Shown here in pieces: positions 24,013 through 31,067 of a stretch of 64,000 bases of DNA. Origin of the DNA: JAAYBF01 sp963715445 (GTDB lineage: Bacteria > Actinomycetota > Thermoleophilia > Solirubrobacterales > Thermoleophilaceae); contig OY970240.1 of NCBI GenBank assembly GCA_963715445.1, forward strand, positions 1,426,001 through 1,490,000, in the 5' to 3' direction. How positions within the stretch are numbered: position 1 is the stretch's first letter; every line of letters begins with the position of its first letter. Both the position numbers and the translations under genes were made by a program. A model generated the notes under the pieces. The model searched no databases, was not told the DNA's origin, and saw only the letters and a program-made list of their open reading frames with translations.

Positions 24013-24369
24013 ATGTCGCCCAGGCTCGTGAGGCTCGCCGTGATCGCCACCTTGGCGGGCGCTTTCAGCGGCCTGTTCGGAGTGGGGGGCGGGACCATCA
24101 TCGTGCCCCTGCTGATCTTCTGGTTCGGCTACGGCGAGCGGGAGGCCACTGGCACGTCCCTGCTGGCGATCGTCCTCATCGCGACGCTGGCCGCGGGGGC
24201 TCAGGGCGCCTACGGGAACGTTCACGTGGAGAAGGGCCTGCTGATCGGCATCCCGGCGATCGCCGGGGTCCTGGCCGGCACCGCGCTCCAGCAGCGCATC
24301 CCGGAGCGCGGAGTGTCGGCGATCTTCTCCGTGCTGCTCGTCGCCTCGGCCGTGGTGCTGGTGGTCTGA
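24013..24369 (+). CDS. half-size TauE/SafE-type permease, subunit A
   Basis: 118 aa with four hydrophobic segments. It carries the family glycine motif FGVGGGTIIVPLL, and ATGTSLLAIVLIATLAAG corresponds to one TauE repeat. TauE/SafE proteins export sulfite, sulfoacetate or related organosulfur anions and are normally about 250 aa with two such repeats. Here one repeat is a separate gene. Its TGA overlaps the ATG of the second half, so the two are translationally coupled and probably form a heterodimer. The substrate is unknown. Confidence 0.78.
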   Translation: MSPRLVRLAVIATLAGAFSGLFGVGGGTIIVPLLIFWFGYGEREATGTSLLAIVLIATLAAGAQGAYGNVHVEKGLLIGIPAIAGVLAGTALQQRIPERGVSAIFSVLLVASAVVLVV

Positions 24370-24791
24370 TGGACCTGACCGACCTCATCGGGATGCTCGT
24401 GATCGGGTTCTTCGCCGGGGTGATGGGCGGCCTGGTGGGAGTGGGTGGCGGGGTGCTGTTCGTCCCCGGGCTCGTCATCTTCCTCGGGCTCTCGCAGCTG
24501 GACGCCGAGTCCACCTCCCTGCTCGCGATCATCTTCGTCGCGGTCGTCGGCGCCTGGCGCCAGGGGCGCTACGGCAACCTGCGCGTGCGCGACGGCGTGA
24601 CGATCGGCCTGCTCTCGCCGATCGGCGTCCTCTTCGGCACGGTGGTGGCCAACGCGGTCTCCGAGCGCTCGCTGGAGCTGTCCTTCGCAGCCCTGCAGAT
24701 CTACTTCGCCTGGCGCCTCGCCCGCCGCGCCCTGCGGCCGGGCCGGCCGCTCATCGAGCCAGCGGCGCCCTCCGAGGCCCCGAACGGATAG
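24369..24791 (+). CDS. half-size TauE/SafE-type permease, subunit B
   Basis: 140 aa, the second repeat. It has GGLVGVGGGVLFVPGL, then ESTSLLAIIFVAVVGAWRQG, and about four TM segments with a Pro-rich soluble tail. It starts inside the stop codon of subunit A (TGATG). Both halves keep the GVGGG motif and neither shows internal damage. This argues for a genuine two-gene transporter rather than a frameshifted single gene. A sequencing frameshift cannot be excluded from one read. Confidence 0.78.
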   Translation: MDLTDLIGMLVIGFFAGVMGGLVGVGGGVLFVPGLVIFLGLSQLDAESTSLLAIIFVAVVGAWRQGRYGNLRVRDGVTIGLLSPIGVLFGTVVANAVSERSLELSFAALQIYFAWRLARRALRPGRPLIEPAAPSEAPNG

Positions 24792-24794
24792 CTT
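24789..24794 (+). promoter_or_regulatory. -10-like hexamer TAGCTT before the STAS gene
   Basis: TAGCTT includes the stop codon of the upstream transporter gene and lies 7 nt before the GTG at 24802. Confidence 0.4.
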
Positions 24795-24801
24795 TGCTCA
24801 C

Positions 24802-25149
24802 GTGACGATTCTCGAGGTGGAAGCTCATGAGCACGACGGGCTCGTGCATCTGGTTCTCAAGGGCGAGCTCGACCTCTCGACCGCCGAGAAGGTCGAGCAG
24901 GAGATCCGGCGCGCCGAGGCCGACAAGCCGGAGGTCATAGCGCTCGACCTGAGCCGCCTGACGTTCCTCGATTCGAGCGGTCTGCGGCTGATCGTCACCG
25001 CCGATCAGCGTGCTCGGCGCGAGGGCAGGCGCTTCGCCGTCGTGCGCGGACCCGACACCGTGCAGCGCATCTTCACGATCACGAACCTCGAAGGCCAGAT
25101 CGAGATCGTGGACGACCTCTCCGTGCTCTCGGGCACGGCGGGCGGCTGA
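24802..25149 (+). CDS. STAS-domain protein, anti-sigma factor antagonist type
   Basis: 115 aa single STAS domain: VLKGELDLSTAEKVE, then LDLSRLTFLDSSGLRLIV. The DSSGLR segment holds the Ser phosphorylated by RsbW/SpoIIAB-type kinases in RsbV/SpoIIAA proteins. When unphosphorylated it would bind an anti-sigma kinase and free a sigma factor. Two sigma-factor genes follow within 2.2 kb, but no RsbW-like kinase gene is in the window. It might instead regulate the transporter just upstream. The GTG start is of the leaderless type. Confidence 0.85.
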   Translation: MTILEVEAHEHDGLVHLVLKGELDLSTAEKVEQEIRRAEADKPEVIALDLSRLTFLDSSGLRLIVTADQRARREGRRFAVVRGPDTVQRIFTITNLEGQIEIVDDLSVLSGTAGG

Positions 25150-25219
25150 GCTTCTCTCCAGCCGGCGAGGGTCTCATGGGCGGCTGCCGGCGGCAGCCGG
25201 GCACGGGCGATCCGGGGGC

Positions 25220-25225
25220 TAGGCT
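25220..25225 (+). promoter_or_regulatory. -10-like hexamer TAGGCT, leaderless start of the sigma factor gene
   Basis: TAGGCT is followed by 6 nt and the ATG at 25232, with no Shine-Dalgarno sequence. Confidence 0.45.
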
Positions 25226-25231
25226 CTAGGT

Positions 25232-26287
25232 ATGGCCGCGGACCCCCTTGCACGCCCCGAGATCGCCGCGATCATGGCGCGCGGAGAAGAGCGCGGCTGC
25301 ATCGAGCTCTCGGAGCTCGACGAGGCGCTGACGGCCCTCGACCTGCCGGACGCCGAGGTCGACGCCCTCCACGAGCGCGTCGAGGCCCTGGGAATCGACC
25401 TCGTCGACGACTGCGGCCGCTCCACGGTGGAGCCCACCACCTACCAGCCCGAAGGCCTCACCAGCGCCACCACGGACGCGCTTCAGCTCTTCCTCAACGA
25501 GCTGCGGCGCTACCCGCTCCTCACGCGGGAGGAGGAGACCGATCTCGCCAAGCGGATCGAGCAGGGAGACCTCGAGGCCAAGGAGCGGATGATCAACTCC
25601 AACCTGCGCCTTGTGGTGTCGATCGCGAAGAAGTACCAGGGGCAGGACCTTGCGCTGCTGGACCTGATCCAGGAGGGCATCTTCGGCCTCATCAGGGCGG
25701 CGGAGAAGTTCGACCACCGCAAGGGCTTCAAGTTCTCCACCTACGCCACCTTCTGGATCCGCCAGGCGATCCAGCGCGGGCTGGCCAACAAGGCCAGGAC
25801 GATCCGCATCCCCGTTCACATCGGGCAGCGCGAGCGCAAGATCGGGCGCGCCGAGCGCGAGCTGGCGACCAGCTTGGGGCGGGAGCCGACCGACGCCGAG
25901 ATCGCGGCGGCGGTTGACCTGCCGCCGGAGCAGGTCGAGGAGGTCCGCTCGGCACCGCGCACCGTCACGAGCCTCGATCGAGCTGTGGGCGAGGACGGCG
26001 GCGCCTCCTTCGGGGACCTGCTGCCGAGCGAGGGGCCGGAGCTCGAGGAGGAGATCCAGGTGAACCTGGCGCAGGAGACCCTGCGCCGGACGCTGGAGGA
26101 CCTTCCGAAGAACGAGCGGGCGGTGATCCGGCTGCGCTTCGGCATCGACGGCGAGGATCCCCAGCCGCTGCGCGAGACAGGTCGGCGGCTTGGCCTCTCG
26201 GCCGAGCGGGTGCGCCAGCTGGAGTCGCGTGCGCTCAAGCGCCTCGCGACGCACCGCGAGATCAATGCCCTGCGCGACGCCGCCTGA
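25232..26287 (+). CDS. RNA polymerase sigma factor, RpoD-like
   Basis: 351 aa. A short region 1.1-like acidic N-terminus (about 1-75) is followed by region 1.2 (ALQLFLNELRRYPLLTREEE) and region 2 (NLRLVVSIAKKYQGQDLALLDLIQEG, then FKFSTYATFWIRQAI, the -10-reading helix). Region 3 comes next, and region 4 with LSAERVRQLESRALKRL, the -35-reading helix. The spacing is that of group 1/2 sigma factors. It may be the housekeeping factor or a close group 2 copy; one genome often has several. Region 2.4 keeps aromatic and Gln residues that read TAnnnT. Confidence 0.88.
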   Translation: MAADPLARPEIAAIMARGEERGCIELSELDEALTALDLPDAEVDALHERVEALGIDLVDDCGRSTVEPTTYQPEGLTSATTDALQLFLNELRRYPLLTREEETDLAKRIEQGDLEAKERMINSNLRLVVSIAKKYQGQDLALLDLIQEGIFGLIRAAEKFDHRKGFKFSTYATFWIRQAIQRGLANKARTIRIPVHIGQRERKIGRAERELATSLGREPTDAEIAAAVDLPPEQVEEVRSAPRTVTSLDRAVGEDGGASFGDLLPSEGPELEEEIQVNLAQETLRRTLEDLPKNERAVIRLRFGIDGEDPQPLRETGRRLGLSAERVRQLESRALKRLATHREINALRDAA

Positions 26288-26305
26288 GCGGCAGGCGCCT
26301 CCGGC

Positions 26306-26758
26306 TCATCCCTTCTCGGCGCCTGCTTCGTCTCCGGCGGCGACGCGACGCGCGCGCTTCCAGCTCGTGAAGCGGGTGAACACGTCTCGCAGCGGTGGCA
26401 GCTCGCCGTCCGCATCGGCGTGCTGCTGGTAGTCCACCATCAAGAGCCGCTCCGGCTTCGTCCCCAGCTCGCGCGCCACTCGGCGGATCCCCTCCAGGAC
26501 GTCCTCGGCGGGGGCGGCGTCCTCGCTGTCCTCCCGCCGGGCCTGCCGGCTGAGCACCCCGGCGGCCGCGCCCTTGATGCCGGGATCGCAATCGGGGTCC
26601 GAGCGTCCCCTCCCGGCTCCGATCAGCAGCCGGCAGTGCGGGCAGCGCACTGGGGCGATGGGCCACTCCGGCGATTCGATGTCCTGCTCCACGACTAGCC
26701 CGCAGTGGGGGCAGTAGGCGTCGTTGAGTTCGCTGGCGATCTGTTCTGCAGACGGCAT
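26306..26758 (-). CDS. zinc-ribbon protein of unknown function
   Basis: 150 aa. Two CPHC knuckles (CPHCGLVVEQD near 16 and CPHCRLLIGAG near 39) form a zinc ribbon. The C-terminal 60 residues have a helix PERLLMVDYQQHADAD, then PPLRDVFTRFTSWKRAR, reminiscent of small DNA-binding repeats attached to HNH or homing-type proteins. The frame could begin at a TTG two codons earlier; neither start has a clear ribosome-binding site. It converges on the sigma factor gene (18 nt). It may be a DNA-binding regulator, but this is uncertain. Confidence 0.6.
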   Translation of the reverse strand: MPSAEQIASELNDAYCPHCGLVVEQDIESPEWPIAPVRCPHCRLLIGAGRGRSDPDCDPGIKGAAAGVLSRQARREDSEDAAPAEDVLEGIRRVARELGTKPERLLMVDYQQHADADGELPPLRDVFTRFTSWKRARRVAAGDEAGAEKG

Positions 26759-26888
26759 CTCCAACCACTTGATCCGATCCAGGCGGACCTAAACCCCAAA
26801 AGCCGGGAATCGCTCGACACCCTCCCCGCGCCGCGACCGGGGTGCGCTACGCTCGTTGACGGTCGCGGTTCCCGGAATGGCCTTGGCT

Positions 26889-26915
26889 GTTTCGACCGGG
26901 GCTCAACGCAGGTAA
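26889..26915 (+). promoter_or_regulatory. possible SigB/F-type promoter upstream of the SigF-like gene
   Basis: GTTT (26889-26892), a 17-bp spacer and AGGTAA (26910-26915) resemble the GTTT-N15-17-GGGTAT promoter class read by SigB/SigF factors. If real, the sigma factor would activate its own gene. The -10 match is partial. Confidence 0.28.
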
Positions 26916-26964
26916 CGAGAGACGCTCCCGGTTCCTCGCCGGCGGCGGAGATCGCGTTGAGCCC
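26899..26964 (+). repeat. 11-bp perfect inverted repeat in the SigF-like leader
   Basis: GGGCTCAACGC (26899-26909) and GCGTTGAGCCC (26954-26964) are perfect complements separated by 44 nt, ending 23 nt before the GTG at 26988. In RNA they would form a long-range stem just upstream of the ribosome-binding region. Confidence 0.55.
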
Positions 26965-26987
26965 ACGATGGACGGAGCGGCCGGGCA

Positions 26988-27764
26988 GTGACCACGAGAG
27001 ATCTGGGGAGGAGCACCGAGGAGCGCCTGCTGCGCCGGTTGCGCGAGGGCGACCAGAGCGCGCGCGGCGAGCTCGTCGAGCTCATGATCCCGCTGGCGCG
27101 CCGCCTCGCCTCGCGCTACCGGCACACCGCCGAGGCCCAGGAGGACCTCGAGCAGGTCGCTTACCTCGGCCTGCTCAAGGCGATCGACCGCTACGACCCC
27201 GAGCTCGGGCCGCTGACCCGGTACGCGGTTCCCAGCATCCTCGGGGAGCTCAAGCGCCACTTTCGGGACCGCGGCTGGGGCGTCCGGGTATCCCGCTCGC
27301 TCCAGGAGCGCTACCTCAAGGTCAGCGACGCGATCGAGACTCTGTCCGGGGAGCTCGGCCGCTCACCGGTGCCGCGCGACATCGCCAAGGCCACGGGCCT
27401 CTCGCTCGAGGAGGTGCTGGAGGCGCTCGAGGCCTCGACGGCGTACTCGCCCGTGCCGCTCGACGCGCCGCGCGGCGGGCTCGACGACGAGAGCTCTGGG
27501 ACGCTCGGCGAGGCGATCGGAGCCGAGGACGAGGGCTTCGCGCGCGTCGAGCTGGACCAGTCGATCAACCCCGCGATGCGTGCGCTGCCGGAGCGCGAGC
27601 GGACGATCCTGCATCTGCGCTTCGTCGAGGATCTGACGCAGTCGGAGATCGCCGAGCGCGTCGGCCTCTCTCAGATGCACGTCTCGCGGCTGCTGCGACG
27701 CTCGATCGATCGGCTCGCCGCGTCCGCGGCTGGTCCGCTCGAGGCCGGCGGGCCGGAGCGGTGA
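26988..27764 (+). CDS. alternative sigma factor, SigB/SigF/SigG type
   Basis: 258 aa, the length of stress/sporulation group 3 sigma factors. Region 2 reads DLEQVAYLGLLKAIDRYDPE, then RYAVPSILGELKRHFRDRGW. Region 3 includes VSRSLQERY. Region 4 has RFVEDLTQSEIAERVGLSQMHVSRLL. Such factors control general stress responses and are normally held by an anti-sigma kinase that a STAS antagonist displaces. A STAS gene lies 1.8 kb upstream. GGACGGAG is about 10 nt before the GTG start. The leader carries a long inverted repeat and a possible autoregulatory promoter. Confidence 0.88.
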   Translation: MTTRDLGRSTEERLLRRLREGDQSARGELVELMIPLARRLASRYRHTAEAQEDLEQVAYLGLLKAIDRYDPELGPLTRYAVPSILGELKRHFRDRGWGVRVSRSLQERYLKVSDAIETLSGELGRSPVPRDIAKATGLSLEEVLEALEASTAYSPVPLDAPRGGLDDESSGTLGEAIGAEDEGFARVELDQSINPAMRALPERERTILHLRFVEDLTQSEIAERVGLSQMHVSRLLRRSIDRLAASAAGPLEAGGPER

Positions 27765-27768
27765 GCCG

Positions 27769-27786
27769 GCGTCCCGCTCAGGACGC
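27769..27786. terminator. short hairpin between convergent genes
   Basis: GCGTCC-CGCTCA-GGACGC, a 6-bp stem with a 6-nt loop, spans the 13-nt gap between the SigF-like and DUF2294 genes and could end both transcripts. Confidence 0.35.
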
Positions 27787-28161
27787 GTGATCGCCGCCGT
27801 CGAGCTCTGGCGGCTCGTCCAGCACGAAGAGCTCGAAGCAGTAGTCCGGGTCGAAGAGGATCTGGCTCTGGTAGGTCACGACCGAGCGCCCGGTGGCCTG
27901 CTCGACGGCGCCCTTGAAGGCATCGGCCATCTCGGTCTGGAACGCGATGCGGAAGTCCCGCACGACCTCGTGCTTGCCCGCCTTGACGAGGGTCGTCTCG
28001 GCGGTGGTGAGGGTGTCCTCGAGGACCGTTGCAACGTAGTTGTCGAACAGGAAGCTCTTGGCCTTCACCGGCCCGCGGCCGTAGTACGCGCTGAAGAGCT
28101 TGACGATCGAGTTGGAGATCTCCGCGGCGATCTCGCCGGCCGACCGGCGCTCGGGGCTCAT
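27778..28161 (-). CDS. DUF2294 (MpsC-type) family protein
   Basis: 127 aa from the ATG at 28161; a longer Arg-rich N-terminal extension of the frame is shadow sequence over the upstream gene. Family features are the YYGRGPVKAKSFLFDN start, LTTAETTLVKAG near the middle, FRIAFQTEMADAF and TGRSVVTYQSQI. DUF2294 proteins are small and cytosolic; some are named after a Na-translocating Mps system, but their biochemistry is poorly known. The start codon overlaps the stop of the sterol-desaturase-like gene (ATGA), so the two are coupled. Confidence 0.8.
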   Translation of the reverse strand: MSPERRSAGEIAAEISNSIVKLFSAYYGRGPVKAKSFLFDNYVATVLEDTLTTAETTLVKAGKHEVVRDFRIAFQTEMADAFKGAVEQATGRSVVTYQSQILFDPDYCFELFVLDEPPELDGGDHAS

Positions 28162-29078
28162 CGCTCGCGCACCAGCTCGGGCTCGCGGCCCGAGCCCAGC
28201 TCGCCAACCAGCTCGGGCTCGGCGCCGGTGCTCAGGAGGCCGCGCTCGCCGTCGCCGTTGGGCCGCCAGGCGGGCCCTCCGAACGCGTAGCCGAAGCGCT
28301 CGCGCCAGTTGCGCGCCGAGCGCACGTCGCGCCACACGGCAGCCCACTCGTGGAACGCCACCTTCGGTGGGCTGAAGGTGTCGATGTTCTTCGTCAGCCC
28401 GTAGCGCACGGGCTCGTCCTCACCCTGGAAGCTCCCGAACATGCGGTCCCAGATGATCAGGATGCCGCCGTAGTTGCGGTCGAGGTAGATGTCGTTCGCG
28501 CCGTGGTGGACACGGTGGTGGGAGGGCGTGTTGAAGATGTACTCGAACCAGCGCGGCAGCTTCTGGATCCGCTCGGTGTGGATCCAGAACTGGTACATCA
28601 GGCTGACCGCCTGCATCGTGAAGATCATCCAGGGCTTGTAGCCCAGCAATGCGATCGGCGCCCAGAACGGGAAGTAGGTCATCGGCGTCCAGGTCTGGCG
28701 CAGGGCGGTGGAGAGGTTGAAGTACTGCGAGGAGTGGTGGACCACGTGGCTCGCCCAGAAGACCCGCACCTCGTGGCTGATGCGGTGGAACCAGTAGTAG
28801 GCGAAGTCGTCGAGGAAGAAGAGCAGCACCCACGCCCACACGGCGCTCTCGGGCACCCGCAGCGGCGTCAGCTCGTAGAGGCCGGCGAAGATCACCAGCA
28901 CGACGGCCTTCCAGCCGGTGTTGATCACCACGTTGCCGACCCCCATGCTGAGGCTCGTGCGCGTGTCCTTGAGCTCGTAGCCGCGCAGCTCCTCGCGCTG
29001 GGCGACCTTGAACGAGACAGCCTCCACGACAAGGAGCAGCGCGAACGCGGGGATCGCGTAGACGATCAGGTCTACCAC
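28158..29078 (-). CDS. sterol desaturase/fatty acid hydroxylase family protein
   Basis: 306 aa membrane protein with about four TM segments. It has the di-iron histidine clusters HRISHE, HVVHHS and HRVHHG in the order HX3H, HX2HH, HX2HH. Such enzymes hydroxylate or desaturate lipids (carotenoid, fatty acid, sterol or ether lipid) using O2 and electrons from ferredoxin or cytochrome b5. The substrate is unknown. The last 30 residues are a Glu/Gly/Leu-rich tail with a short internal repeat (ELVGELG, then PELVRER). The GTG start lies 7 nt after TAGCCT. The stop overlaps the DUF2294 start. Confidence 0.88.
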   Translation of the reverse strand: MVDLIVYAIPAFALLLVVEAVSFKVAQREELRGYELKDTRTSLSMGVGNVVINTGWKAVVLVIFAGLYELTPLRVPESAVWAWVLLFFLDDFAYYWFHRISHEVRVFWASHVVHHSSQYFNLSTALRQTWTPMTYFPFWAPIALLGYKPWMIFTMQAVSLMYQFWIHTERIQKLPRWFEYIFNTPSHHRVHHGANDIYLDRNYGGILIIWDRMFGSFQGEDEPVRYGLTKNIDTFSPPKVAFHEWAAVWRDVRSARNWRERFGYAFGGPAWRPNGDGERGLLSTGAEPELVGELGSGREPELVRER

Positions 29079-29085
29079 GGCATCA

Positions 29086-29091
29086 AGGCTA
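29086..29091 (-). promoter_or_regulatory. -10-like hexamer TAGCCT, leaderless start of the hydroxylase gene
   Basis: On the minus strand TAGCCT is followed by 7 nt and the GTG at 29078. It sits within or next to the 3' end of the downstream-oriented yhaM-like gene. Confidence 0.45.
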
Positions 29092-29979
29092 GGGCAGTCC
29101 GTGCTCGAGCGCGCCCTTTACCGCTGCATCCACTGCATTCAGGCGATACAGGGCGAGTGCCTCCGCGCTGCGAAAGCGCTTGCCGGGCAGCTGGTCCGCG
29201 CCGTGGTGGCCGAGGATGCAGTGCTGGAGCGCGAGCAGCGTCTTGGCTGGGAAGTCCGGCAGCCGCGCCGCGCGCTCGGCCACGAGCTGCTGGCCCAGGG
29301 CGAGGTGCCCGAGCAGCGCGCCCTCCTCGCTCAGGGTGATGTCCGCGCCGAAGGTGAACTCGCGCGTCTTGCCGCAGTCGTGGAGGATCGCCGCGGCGAT
29401 CAGGAGGTCGGAGTTGAGCCTCGGGTGGAGGATGCACGCCTCCTGGGCGAGCGTCGCGACGGCGACGGTGTGCTCGAGCAGCCCGCCCAGGTAGGCGTGG
29501 TGGCCCCCTCGCGTGCAGGGTGCGCGGCGCAGCTCGGCGCGGAAGGCCTCGTCGTCCATGAAGGCGGCCAGCAGGCGGCGCAGGTCCGAGTCGTGGACCT
29601 CGCGCGCGAGATGCTCCAGGAAGCCGTCGAGCTCCTCCACGTCCCGGTAGGCCACCGGCAGGAACTCGCGCGGGTCGAGGCCCTGCTCGTCGGCCCGGCG
29701 GATCTCCTTGACCTCCACCTGCAGCTCGTCGCGGAAGCGCTCGACCTTGCCGGTCACGTTCACGAGGTCGCCGCGATCGAACAGGCCGGATAAGAAGTCC
29801 GCGTCGCGAAACACCCGGGCTGGCATCGAGCCGGTTCGGTCGCGCAGATCGAGCGCCAGGTAGGAGCTGCCGCCGCGGGTGGTGAGACGGTCCTTGCGGG
29901 CGCAGGCGTACACGCCGTCCACCTCTGCGCCGGCGCGCAGCTCGGCGATCGTGGTGCGCTCGGCGGCGGCGGTCGACAT
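29089..29979 (-). CDS. YhaM-type 3'-5' exoribonuclease (OB fold plus HD domain)
   Basis: 296 aa. The N-terminal OB fold (about 20-95) has SYLALDLRDRTGSMPARVF and KVERFRDELQVEVKEIRR. The C-terminal HD phosphohydrolase domain (about 140-285) has GGLLEHTVAVATLA and the HD pair in AAAILHDCGKTREF, with HCILGHHG later. This is the arrangement of YhaM/CBF1, a Mn-dependent 3'-5' exonuclease acting on RNA ends and single-stranded DNA. The ATG lies 6 nt after CAAGAT with no ribosome-binding site. It ends about 10 nt before the hydroxylase gene on the same strand. Confidence 0.85.
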   Translation of the reverse strand: MSTAAAERTTIAELRAGAEVDGVYACARKDRLTTRGGSSYLALDLRDRTGSMPARVFRDADFLSGLFDRGDLVNVTGKVERFRDELQVEVKEIRRADEQGLDPREFLPVAYRDVEELDGFLEHLAREVHDSDLRRLLAAFMDDEAFRAELRRAPCTRGGHHAYLGGLLEHTVAVATLAQEACILHPRLNSDLLIAAAILHDCGKTREFTFGADITLSEEGALLGHLALGQQLVAERAARLPDFPAKTLLALQHCILGHHGADQLPGKRFRSAEALALYRLNAVDAAVKGALEHGLP

Positions 29980-30060
29980 TCCTCAATCTTGGGCGCCCGC
30001 TCGGACGATCCTCGGCGCTCCCCGGCCCGGCCGTCCGGCGAGGACCGCTTGGCCCTCCGA

Positions 30061-30066
30061 TACCGT
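30061..30066 (+). promoter_or_regulatory. -10-like hexamer TACCGT, leaderless start of the PAC2 gene
   Basis: TACCGT is 5 nt before the GTG at 30072 and 8 nt before a second GTG at 30075. The latter spacing is closer to the pattern seen elsewhere in the window. Confidence 0.4.
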
Positions 30067-30071
30067 GAGAA

Positions 30072-30938
30072 GTGGTGAGCGACGTCATCTGGAAGCACAA
30101 GCCCGCCTTGAGGCGCCCTGTGATCGTGTGCGCGTTCGGCGGCTGGAACGACGCCGGCGACGCGGCGTCCGCCGCCGTCGAGTTCGTGCGCGGGCAGTTC
30201 GAGCCCCGCGAGGTCGCGAGCATCGACCCGGAGGAGTTCCTCGACTTCACCGAGACGCGCCCGACGGTGAGCCTCGAAGAGGGCCGGACACGCAGCATCG
30301 TCTGGCCCACCACCACGATCTCGGTCGCCGAGGTGCCCGGCGCCGACAACGACCTCGTGCTCCTGCAGGGCCCGGAGCCGACGCTGCGCTGGCGGCGCTA
30401 CTGCGAGTCGATCCTCGAGGTCTGCAACGAGCTCGACGTAAGCACCGTGATCACGCTCGGATCGCTGCTGGCCGACGTCCCGCACTCGCGGCCGGTGAGC
30501 GTCACCGGGATCGCCTCGGACGCTTCGCTGGTCGACCGTCTCGGCTTCACCCAGACGAGCTACGAAGGCCCGACGGGCATCACCGGCGTTCTGCACCACT
30601 TCTGCGGCCAGGCCGGGCTCGACAGCGTCAGCCTCTGGGCGTCGGTGCCCCACTACGTCGCCGCCGCGCCGAACCCGAAGGTCGCGCTTGCGCTCGTGCG
30701 AGCCTTCGAGGGCGCCGCCGGGTTGGCGGTGGACGCCTCAGAGCTCGAGAGCGCCGCGGAGGACTACGACCGGCAGGTCAGCGCGGCCGTCGCGAGCGAC
30801 CCGGAGGTCAAGGCCTTCGTCGAGCGGCTCGAGTCGGCGATGGACGAGGTCACCGAGGACGCAGCGGAGGAGAACATCCCCTCCGCCGACACCATCGCCC
30901 AAGACTTTCAGCGCTTCCTGCGCCAACGCCGCGGCTAG
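30072..30938 (+). CDS. PAC2-family protein (proteasome assembly chaperone-like)
   Basis: 288 aa. The PAC2 fold is indicated by VIVCAFGGWNDAGDAAS near 18-34, LLQGPEPTLRW, VITLGSLLADVPHSRP and YEGPTGITGVLHHFC. Archaeal and actinobacterial PAC2 proteins resemble eukaryotic proteasome-assembly chaperones, and many actinobacteria with 20S proteasomes encode them, but their bacterial role is not settled. The last 90 residues form an acidic helical extension. Two consecutive GTG codons could start it. It is divergent from the yhaM-like gene. Confidence 0.85.
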   Translation: MVSDVIWKHKPALRRPVIVCAFGGWNDAGDAASAAVEFVRGQFEPREVASIDPEEFLDFTETRPTVSLEEGRTRSIVWPTTTISVAEVPGADNDLVLLQGPEPTLRWRRYCESILEVCNELDVSTVITLGSLLADVPHSRPVSVTGIASDASLVDRLGFTQTSYEGPTGITGVLHHFCGQAGLDSVSLWASVPHYVAAAPNPKVALALVRAFEGAAGLAVDASELESAAEDYDRQVSAAVASDPEVKAFVERLESAMDEVTEDAAEENIPSADTIAQDFQRFLRQRRG

Positions 30939-30952
30939 CTCGACCTGAGCGC

Positions 30953-31018
30953 GTCTGGCTATGTCCTCGGTCGGCCATGGGCTGACGCCCTATGGCCTTC
31001 CCTGCGTCCTTGCCAGAC
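30953..31018. repeat. composite hairpin between convergent genes
   Basis: Outer arms GTCTGGC (30953-30959) and GCCAGAC (31012-31018) enclose a stronger inner hairpin GGCCATGGGC (30973-30982), loop TGAC, GCCC-T-ATGGCC (30987-30997). It fills the gap between the PAC2 gene and the helicase-nuclease gene. It may be a bidirectional terminator, or a REP-like element. Confidence 0.5.
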
Positions 31019-31067
31019 ACCCTCATCTCGCCGCTAACGGTGCCTCTTCCTTGCAGCCCATCGCTAG

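Noticed and set aside
28158..28270. Short GCTCGGGCTC repeats as a repeat array
   Set aside because: They encode the Glu/Leu tail of the hydroxylase and are too short and irregular for a functional array.
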